Below, piece after piece: positions 55,300 to 64,000 of a stretch of DNA of 64,000 nt. The notes under the pieces were generated by a model. That model was not told the DNA's origin. It searched no databases and saw only the letters and a program-made list of their open reading frames with translations. How positions within the stretch are numbered: position 1 is the first letter of the stretch; the number at the start of each line of letters is the position of its first letter. Source of the stretch: Triangularia verruculosa (Eukaryota > Ascomycota > Sordariomycetes > Sordariales > Podosporaceae); assembly GCA_033296885.1 (NCBI GenBank), contig MU864001.1, positions 41,582 through 105,581 of the forward strand. The letters run 5' to 3'. A program made the position numbers and the translations under genes.

Positions 55300-58200
55300 T
55301 TAGCTGCAAGTTCAACGATCGATTTCTAGACAGGATGGCGGGGCTATGAGGGCTGCTGCTGGTCTTGTTCCGTGGTGGTAAGGCCATTGGCACTGGGACA
55401 AGAAGGAGGATCTCACCTTATACGCTGGCCTCAATGTCTTGGAGACAATTGTGAGTGCGGCCCAGGCGTGGGGCAGAGTGCGGCGTTGAAGAGAAGGAGG
55501 AAGCTTGAGACAGAGAGGCTGACCTGCCAGACAAGGAGCGAGATGCCGGGAATCTATATTCAGAGAGAGGACGGGAAGATCGGAGCTTGCCAGTGGGCCC
55601 CAGGGGGTCGTCGCCAGGGGTGTGTGTTCCCCAGGTCGAGAATGCTTTTGCTGGACCCCATGTGAATAATGAAAGCATTCTTTAGCAGTGCCACACACCT
55701 CGCCGTGTCTGGACTTGCGCACTGCGTATCCGGGTGGTGCCCAGGTACCTTGGGTAGGTACCAGGGTACTTGGGTACAAGGAGATACTGAGCGACAAGGC
55801 ATTCCCAAACATGGCAGCACGTTAGCCGCCCACCTGTCCACAGTCCAGCATATACTGTGTAATCGCAAAACCACGCACACGCAACGGTGCTCATTCCATG
55901 CCGTACCAACTCAAATCGAAACCGAAACAAAAATCGACAAAGCCACTGCCATTTGAGGGGCCGGTCCTCGAAGGCGGCCGGGAAATACACTGGAACCCCT
56001 TTAGCAAGGCACATTCACCTTGTTGGCCACTGTTGCTGTGGCCCATCTTTCGTCTCGGAAGGCGTTCTTCCCCAGGCCTACGATCTTCTTTGCAGCACCC
56101 CAGGAAAACACCCGTCGGACGAGTCTCCTGGCCAAGATCACCACAACTGATTGCTAGAGCCCTTCACTAGGCCCCAATGCGCACGGGACGCTCCGTGAGC
56201 TGACACTGGTTCAAGAACGAGGAGCTAACCCATGAACGTGGGGATGGCCCGCGGGACCGACAGCAGATCCATAGGAGCTTGGAGCTTGGCAGAGTGGACA
56301 AGGAACGTTCTCTTTGATGCCCAGCACGCCGCCTAAGTGGAAGGTCAACTCCTAGACAAAATTATTAATGCAGAAACAGCGCTTTTGGCGTTTGCTTGCG
56401 TTCGGGGAGAGACGGCCACGTTCAGAACCGAATCCCGAGGTCGAGCCTCGATAGGGCTCGAGTGTGGAGGGGCACAGAGGGTGGGAGGGGTCCTGAACAG
56501 AATCCAGTCAGGGGACACTCTTGTCCTGTCAGGGGACAGCCAGATCATTTTCCCCCGGAGCCAGTGTGAAGGAGGCGGAGAGGTCATGCAGGGTACTAAT
56601 CAGGTATCACCAAAGGTGGGGTGGGCGACAGGGTTTTTGATCAAGCGTCGATACCGTAATTACCGTAACAGACTGTGCGGAGCTGCTGGGGAAGTACCTT
56701 GACAACCATCAAGACCACCATCAGAGCGGTCTGGATGGGAAGCTTGAAGAACCAAAGCCAGAGCCCTGTGACGCCACGAATGTAGACAAGTCTCTCCTAA
56801 CAGCCGCCCTCCTATGCAGTTGGTGGCTCATAGTCGCCAGAAGGAACCGCCCGTCCGTCTGGCATATATCCATCGTGGATGCTTGTCGTAGCCGCGAACT
56901 AGCAGCCAACTGCGTAGTTTAGGGCTGTCCCGGCGTCTATTCTGTGTGTCTATCGAGACATCCAACAGAGTAATGGTGATCTGTCATATCAGATCAGAAC
57001 CAGGCGTTGTAAACGGTGCAGAGAAGTACCGAAGCCCAGGAGAGGTGGATACTAGTGATGAGGAATCTGAAGATCGACCATTCATCCATCACAGGGACCG
57101 AAGCGAGCTCTAGGAAACAGGTCGAACTTGGTAAAGGTGGTTGTACAAGATCACCCCAACATAGGATAGCTTCCCGGCAGCGGCTGTCTTCTGCTTCACC
57201 GCTTGGATTCGCATTTCAATTCATTTTACCAGCTCACAGCGGCCAGAAACACGACCGTGAGGATGAAATGTAAGGCGGGGCGTCGTCTTGGAAGAATTGG
57301 CTGTGAAACGATGAAACGGCTGTGCCAGTCATACCCCAAAACGATGTCGTACTGGGACAGAGGCTGTGTCACCTCAACCATGTTGAGATTCTGGCCCGAC
57401 AATCGCTGCCGGACTTGCTGTAGCTGCGAAGACTGCAAACATGATTTGGAGGTGGAAAAAGCGGTCAGAGAGATATCGAAGGGACGGTTCGTAGAGTCAA
57501 TGAAGGAAGCCACATGCAGGCGCCATCACTGAAAGCGATGCTGCTCTGTTGCGTGCGTTGATGATGGAGGATAGTACCACGGGATTAGGTCGGCTTTAGT
57601 TCATAGGCTAGAGGGGGTGGTAAAGTGGGGGCATATCTGGCCAATCACCACGATGCTTCTGAAGAAGGAAATCGCTTTATCGTGCATGGACCATCGTATG
57701 TTTCCGCCGGACTCTCAATGCAACCGCTTGGCCAATTTTCCACCTCAAAAGACTCAAGGGCAGCCACGACAGCACCCAAGCTTCCAGGACACGACAAAAT
57801 GTCGACACGAAATACGGCCGCGAAAAGAACCTTACTTATGCCTCGGCTACCCTAACTCACCAAGACATGATGCCATGGTGGTGGTCAGCTAGGTACGGTA
57901 CGCTCTTCTCTCACCCTTCGAATTTCGTTTCCGACTCTTGTCACATATGCTCGATTCCAGCTGTTGTCTCGTGTAGTGTGCACTTCTGAGGCTCTGGCTG
58001 TCCTCCGTAACGGGCTCTAAAAACAGATATAACTTGTTTCGAACACTCGTCGCCGAGTGTGGCACAGAGCAGGCCGGCTGGTCGGTCATCTGCGTCCTTG
58101 AGGGCAGTGAGCGAGATGCTGTGTGGCCCGAGCACCGCAGCTTCCATGACGAGAGACCCAATCCCGTCGATTACCGCCCCGCCGGGTACGCTAGCCCAAA

Positions 58201-61200
58201 GTACGTCTTATCTGAACTTCAGAACGCTGCTTGCCAGTTGCCCGTGAGGCAGACAACCATCTGGAAAGGTGATGAAAAGTACACTTTGCATAACAAACGC
58301 CTGGCACGAGAGCCATTGAGCTCCGGGTTGACAACATCTTCCAGTAGTATCGATGGTGTGCTTCAGACGTCAAGATAGACATTTGAAGGATCATGATGGA
58401 ATTCCGCCCACTGCGCTTAATCAAAGCCGCCATTGGCTACATAGCCGACACCATGCAACTACCACCAACAGCCGCTGCTTGACGCACCTCGAGCCAGAAA
58501 CGCGGGGGCCGGGGAACGTGAAGGTTAGATTTCAGCTGACGTCGAATCCTCAGGACAAGTGAGAACTAACTCAAGTTCAACTCCATTACCGAGAACAAGT
58601 TCCACGCCGAAACTCATCGGGGCTTCAGCTATTTATTTCCCTGCTGTCATGACAGGTTATGGCATTGCGCTAATGCTGGGTATTGTCCCGTTCCCGCAAC
58701 TAGCTTGTCGTTTCGCCAATCACGCCTTCAGCAGCCATAAGCTACTCGACAGATAGACTTTCTACTTTGGGCTGTCGCCCACCCCGGCAGATGCTCCCAT
58801 CACAATCATGAAATGAAGCCACGACAACAAACCCAGAGCAGCTGGTGATCCGAGCTGTGCTGACTCCACTGGATGAGCGATACAACACCGCAACCTGTCT
58901 CAATATCCTTTTCACCTCGAGAAACGTGACGCGTCCTTCTTCCAGAAACCCACGGTGCCCATCCGGGTTTGAGGCAGCAACAGGTCCCGTTCGGGCAAGC
59001 TTGGGCCGCAAAGTCGCAGTCAATGTAAGAACTCTGCAGGCAAGCGCCCTCGCAGCATTTCTGGGACCAGTGCTACACTTCCATTGGTCACCGAGGGAAC
59101 TGTCAACTGCAGCAGACCACACCACGAGTTCGTCGTGGGAGACCGCACCACACGCCTATTCCAGGCTTCAGTCTCGGGCCTCAAATCCGAATTTCCGGTT
59201 GCAGGCTCAAGGGACCGAAAACTCTCCGCAGCATCCCACCATCAGCATTTTGCCCAGTTTCTTGACCTTGGTGTCGCATTGTCTCGATGGCTTGCTTGGC
59301 TCAGCAAGACCGTCAGCTCTGCTGCAGGCCGGCTTTACTAGCATATGCTGTTATGGATAACGCAAAATCACCAACAAACTTTGTCAAGTACCGTCCCGCC
59401 CGTGGGAGGGAAGCCACCTCCACGGTCCCGGTGGTTCGGAACGCTGCGATAGGAATCACAACAAGTGGCAAGGTATGCGGCCATATCACTTAAGCAACGA
59501 GTCGTCTTTCTTCTTGTTGCGCCCGCTAATTTGGCCCCCGCGAATTTTGGCAATAGTAGCAACGCAAGATCCAATGCCCCAAGACGGGTCAGTGCAAGAT
59601 GACATCCCCGCTATCTTCGCGTCGGCCCGTCTTTGGTGCTCTCTTCAGAATCACCTAACGTGTCATGGGACATGGGGGCTTCTACAGGGCCTCCTAGACA
59701 CAGATGTTCATCACGACAACGATATTGCCCCACACAATATTTGCGTCTGCTATGGTGGACCCCAGATGCAGACGGGGAAGCCAGGGTAGGCTTCCGTCTT
59801 GTGTGTGGACCACTCTTACAACCCCGCTGAAGCATCAGGTCGATTTACTACACCGCCCGTCCTTACCTATCTTCTCAGTTCCCAAACTCGAAGGTCACCA
59901 TCTCGGGACATTGCGATCCGTAAATCACTGTATCTGCTGGTGATGGCTGCCCGGCTTACCATGGAGAGGGGCGGCACTGTTACACAACTGTGATGATGGA
60001 GACCCAGCAGAAGCAGATGTGTGGCACAGAGGTTATAGCGCACAAAAGCCGGCCAGTTCCTGTCCGCGGCCGTGTAACGAAAGCTAGGCCATGTTCGTCA
60101 TACAGAGTCGGCTGCTCTGCAGTTGAAGATAAGCTTGTGCGACATGGCTAGCTTGTGCGACTGCTATGCACGTCGTACAAACAATCGGCAACTGGAACGG
60201 CCTCAAGCCTTCTCGGGATGATATTGACGACCAGGCTTGGGGACGGGAATCAACTGTTGCGGTGAACCTAACAATTACAATTAACCGGTCATGATATACA
60301 CCACGGGTACTACCATCAATCTCTCAACATACTATCAGAATAGGCCGAGCCTGGGCCCAACTGTGGCTCACTGAACTCATGTAGCCCTGTCAGGTCAAAC
60401 CACGTCTTGAAAGTCATTTATTCGTCCCAAATCTTCGTGACCGCAGGCAGCAACACCCCGGCCCGAGAATCGACACAGCGCCGTTGCCAGTCATATGGTT
60501 ATCCAATATCAGGTGGACTGACTGATGTGCTTACCATGTTCGAAATACAGCTTCGAACTTGAAGTTACCACACTCCACATCGCCGAATCATTTGTCAGCC
60601 CCGCAGCCTGTCAGCGTCTGAGTCCTTTGCTCTCATTGGACAGCTCGTCCAAGACTCCAACTTCCTTCTACAGAAGACGGCCTATGATTGGTCAGTCTGT
60701 TACCAGGTCACGAAAACAGCAGGGAGGGCTTTGCGTACTGGGTCCATTCCTGGCGGTGATCTTGCCCAGCAAGTCCGCGGCCATGACCATGTAACTCTAC
60801 AGTACATAGCACGCCCACGACACAGCCTCAGTTTTAGTTCCCATCACAGTAGCACTGACTGTCCTTGATCACCCATGAGCCGTCGAGTTTTACAGGGCCT
60901 CCACTCGGCCCCCGCCTGTCTTCTCTGCGGCTTCTTCTCTGCGGCTTCCCAAGACCAAGGTGCCGGTGGTGGAAGGATCGCGCTCATCATCATCGTTTAT
61001 ACTCTAGATCATCTGGGTCTAACAACAGTAAGTTGAAACCGAACTCCAGCGTTACTGTTTGGCAGTATACTGGAGATGAATAACGAGCAGGTACAATACC
61101 TTGTAACCTTGCGGAAGCCCCAGCGTGTTTCGGTTTACCTAGCAGCATGTCTATCCTCCACATGAAGACTATTTATGACTTCATGCAGAGAAAAAGGAAA

Positions 61201-63926
61201 TGGCCGGCGGCGTAGTCAAACCGCGAGTGCGTGGCTCCCTTATTGTTGGACTTCCTGTGTTCTCAAGAGTCAGAATGCGGCACCGAAACCAGGAGCAAGA
61301 TGGGATGGCGGCAAGTTTGATCCCCGCCGGGTAGGGATACACTTCACAGAGGCGGAAACTAAACAGCTCACTTAACTCGCCTCAATCTCCGGTGGCGTAA
61401 CCCTAATCTTCCCGTCTTCGATCATCAAAGCCCCTCACTCTTCTTCCCCTGGTGTACCAGTTCCCTGGCTCGACCTGGCTCCGCGGCCATCCGGTTTGGC
61501 TTCCTCTTTGAGCCTTGCAGGCAGGAGGCTAGCAAGGCCCTCTCGTTCCGAAGTCGAACCAGATCATTTTTTTCCTAGAGAGATCCATCATCTAGCCTCA
61601 CTGCCCTATCAAATGGGTACGTGCCTATCGGGAGAGGCCCTGCAAGGCAGTGGTTGTTTACGGAAGTGTGAGCTAGTGTGGAAACATCGCCATTTCTCTG
61701 TCGTTGTTTTGGCCCGGTTCCCTCCTATGCTCCTCGATCCATTTGTCACAGAAGATGTCTGCTGCCTGGCTTGCCGTGTACGATACGAGGACTTAGAGCC
61801 GGACAGATGGATCACGGTGGTGCAGATGCAGTCATCAGCCAACACAGAGGAAAGGGGAATAGCGAGAAGAGGACGCGTGTGTCTTGTGGTAGTCTCATGT
61901 CACGGTGTAAGGGTGATGGTGGAGCGTGGCATCTTCAGGGCGTTGGAGCCTTGAACCTGTCACTGCCGGACGACCACGGACGGGTTTTGCACGGGCATGC
62001 ATACATGGAACCGTCTAAGGAGTCTAAATCTTCTGAATACTAGCACAGGTAGGGTTGCTGTTGATGTTGTGAACCCGAAAGCTGATTCTAGAGGATCCAA
62101 TCCTCTTTACTAGTCGAAGATCTTTGAGAAATTCGATGATGGACCTTGGGCCCCTTCCATTCATAACGGCCGTCCTCTGTGCCTGCAAGATATTCTCAAT
62201 ATACATTATTGTATTAACTTGCCCCTTTTAGAACCATGACTGTTACTGCCAGCATCATCAGCATCACCGCCATAGCAATCGACACCCTGCGGCCTCTTTT
62301 CATTCCATGCCGCCGTCCCAAGCTCAATCAAAGCACATAGGACCTATTTAGGATCGAGCTAGTTCTGGCATCATGGCACTTTCTTTGGTTAGGTACCTTC
62401 CTGTCCTCGCCGATCTCCAGTCCAGGCCAGCCCTATCAGCAGATTACAACCTTCCAGGATCACAAACGTTAAGTATTTTGTTGGTGATTGCTGTTTTGCG
62501 CTAGCATTTGTGATCCTGAAGGGTTGTACTCGACATGATTGGGATGAAACTAGGCTACATACATGCTTCCTTGACCGTTCCCAGAGCTTGAACATTCGCA
62601 CTGTCCTCGCAGCATCCACGGCCAGTAAATCGTGCGTCTTTGCTCCATCCAGCCATCAAATGGCAACCATGATACTGCCCAAGACAGCGGGAGCTAAGCT
62701 CGAACGCCACGTCGTCGTGGGGAAGTGATTGATTAGACCCACGGTGGGGGGCTAACAGGACATGCTGTTGGTTCTCTCTCTCTCCGCTTTCTTCTTCGGA
62801 AGAAAAACAAGCGCCCGCTTCACACCCTTCTACGCCCAACAGGCGCACCCCTTGCCAAAGGAAACAAGGATCTTACTTGTCCCAGCCGGTCCCGCTCGAT
62901 GGCAAATGAAAGCAGACTAAGCACCTTGTTCCCCTGACTGCAGATGGTATTTAAGCGCGCCCAACAAGCTAAACAAGCATGCCTCCTGCATTAGAGGCAG
63001 TCACAAGCCGCGGCGAAGGAAGGTCACATTACCAGTAACTTTTCTGTACCTTATCCGGGGGCACGTACAGAAAACCTGGGGGCCGGGGAATCTCACACCT
63101 GTCATGCGGGACAGAGGTGAACTGGTCTGGGGGAGCAACGGAGGGCCGGCGGAACTGTGAAGCTGGCAGCCGAGTAACGTTTCAACCAAGTAGTATCGCC
63201 GTACCTGAGAGTGTTCCTCAACGGGAGCCTCCTTCAGGGGGTCTTCAGGAAGACAACTCGCTTCCCTAACTTTCTGATGTCAACAAGAGAGTACTCACAC
63301 AAGGTAGGTACATGGTTGTCACAGCACACTATCAAGCAACTACTAGTCATCATTACCAATACGTGCTCCTTCCGTCCCGGAGAGTTTTCCGCTGAAAAAG
63401 TAGGGCATGGGGCGATTCGGGAGGATAGAGAGCGCCGGCGGATCATTTAGCTCACCATCCCGTACCACACTCCGGGGAGGTACATACACGCGTTTTCACT
63501 CAATGCAAAGCCCGTCAAACGGCAACACTCCATGCCGATTTATCAGCCACTGGCACCCCCTTTTCCCTCCGCAAAATCCGTATCGATATTACCATAACGT
63601 AAATACGGCTTCACCGCTGACCTCAATCGGCCCTTAAATCCGGCCCCTCAGCTCAGACACACTCGATAATACGATCGATAGCATGGATGAAGCAAGAGAC
63701 AAAATCAGAATGATCACCAATTACCTCTTCTTCGGCAACCCACTTTTATTACCCACCTAGACATTATTCACTCCCAGACCCTGAAAGATTGGAGGATTTA
63801 CTACACTTGTTCTCCATCACCCAGCTACCTATGTGGCTGCTTTCAAGGATAGCTTGCGAGATAGGAAAAACTTGAAAAAGCCCACACAGTATGAACATCA
63901 TAGGACCCTTGAAAAGAGGTACCTGC
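55300..63926. other. 8.6-kb region without recognisable genes
   Basis: This stretch upstream of the Myb-like gene holds no frame longer than 171 codons (58845-59360, +), and none resembles a known family. The first 600 bp should be the promoter and leader of that gene. A 14-bp tandem duplication lies at 60920-60947. At 55743-55778 a GGTACC-centred stretch repeats GGGTAC and GGTACC words. The region may be decayed repeat sequence, a very long regulatory region or a home for non-coding RNA. Confidence 0.4.
60920..60947. repeat. 14-bp tandem duplication
   Basis: Two exact head-to-tail copies of CTTCTCTGCGGCTT, at 60920-60933 and 60934-60947, in non-coding DNA. Confidence 0.9.
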
Positions 63927-64000
63927 GGGGGGGGGGGGGGGGGGGGGGGGGCCCGCCCCCCCGCCGCCGGCCCGCGGGGGGGGGGGCGCGGGGCGCCGCC
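63927..64000. other. G/C-only end, probable assembly artefact
   Basis: A run of 25 G starts at 63927, followed by C and G blocks with no A or T up to the window end. This is unlike any other sequence in the window. Poly-G runs at contig ends are a known product of two-colour sequencing and of low-complexity assembly, so these bases should not be interpreted biologically. Confidence 0.8.

Noticed and set aside
58742..59360. Frames of 127 and 171 codons on opposite strands
   Set aside because: They overlap each other and have no family resemblance; either may be chance.
63000..64000. Telomere at the right end
   Set aside because: No TTAGGG or CCCTAA array is present; the end is a G/C-only tract typical of an artefact.

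Overview
The window looks like nuclear DNA of a filamentous ascomycete, most probably a Sordariales-type Sordariomycete. Introns are short (about 50-120 nt in most genes) with GT..AG ends and CTAAC/CTGAC branch sites. The housekeeping genes are a fungal set: succinate dehydrogenase anchor, mitochondrial tyrosyl-tRNA synthetase of the CYT-18 type, NPR2, VPS53, APRT and an EDEM-type mannosidase. Fungus-restricted families (DUF3176, fungal kinase-like) also occur, and repeats near the left end differ mostly by transitions, as RIP would leave them. Assignment below class level is inference.

Layout. 1-5.2 kb is a repeat island: two diverged inverted copies of one sequence (1170-1552 and 2425-2692) and a nearly perfect 119-bp inverted repeat (2303-2421 and 5024-5142) that brackets a kinase-like gene. 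5.6-20.4 kb is a compact, conserved block: sdh4 (-) head to head with cyt-18 (+), npr2 (-), vps53 (-) head to head with a membrane-anchored ZZ/EF-hand protein (+), then a DUF3176 membrane protein (+). 20.4-35.4 kb is sparse, with an F-box-like protein (-), a secreted Thr/Ser/Pro-rich surface protein (-) and a possible small tail-anchored protein. 35.4-47 kb holds a SET-domain protein (+), APRT (+) and an EDEM-like GH47 mannosidase with a PA domain (-). 47-64 kb contains only one convincing gene, a Myb/SANT-like putative regulator (53.3-55.3 kb). The last 74 bases are pure G/C with a 25-base G run and look like a bad contig end.

Function. Several genes serve organelles and trafficking: SDH4 (respiratory complex II), CYT-18 (mitochondrial tRNA charging and possibly group I intron splicing), VPS53 (endosome-to-Golgi tethering) and EDEM (ER glycoprotein quality control). 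NPR2 belongs to amino-acid signalling to TORC1, and APRT to purine salvage. Nothing looks like a secondary-metabolite cluster, CRISPR or phage system. Splice junctions were derived by hand from frame, splice consensus and family conservation. They close in frame for sdh4, cyt-18, npr2, vps53, the surface protein, the SET gene, APRT, GH47 and the Myb-like gene. The DUF3176 gene has one junction that does not resolve.
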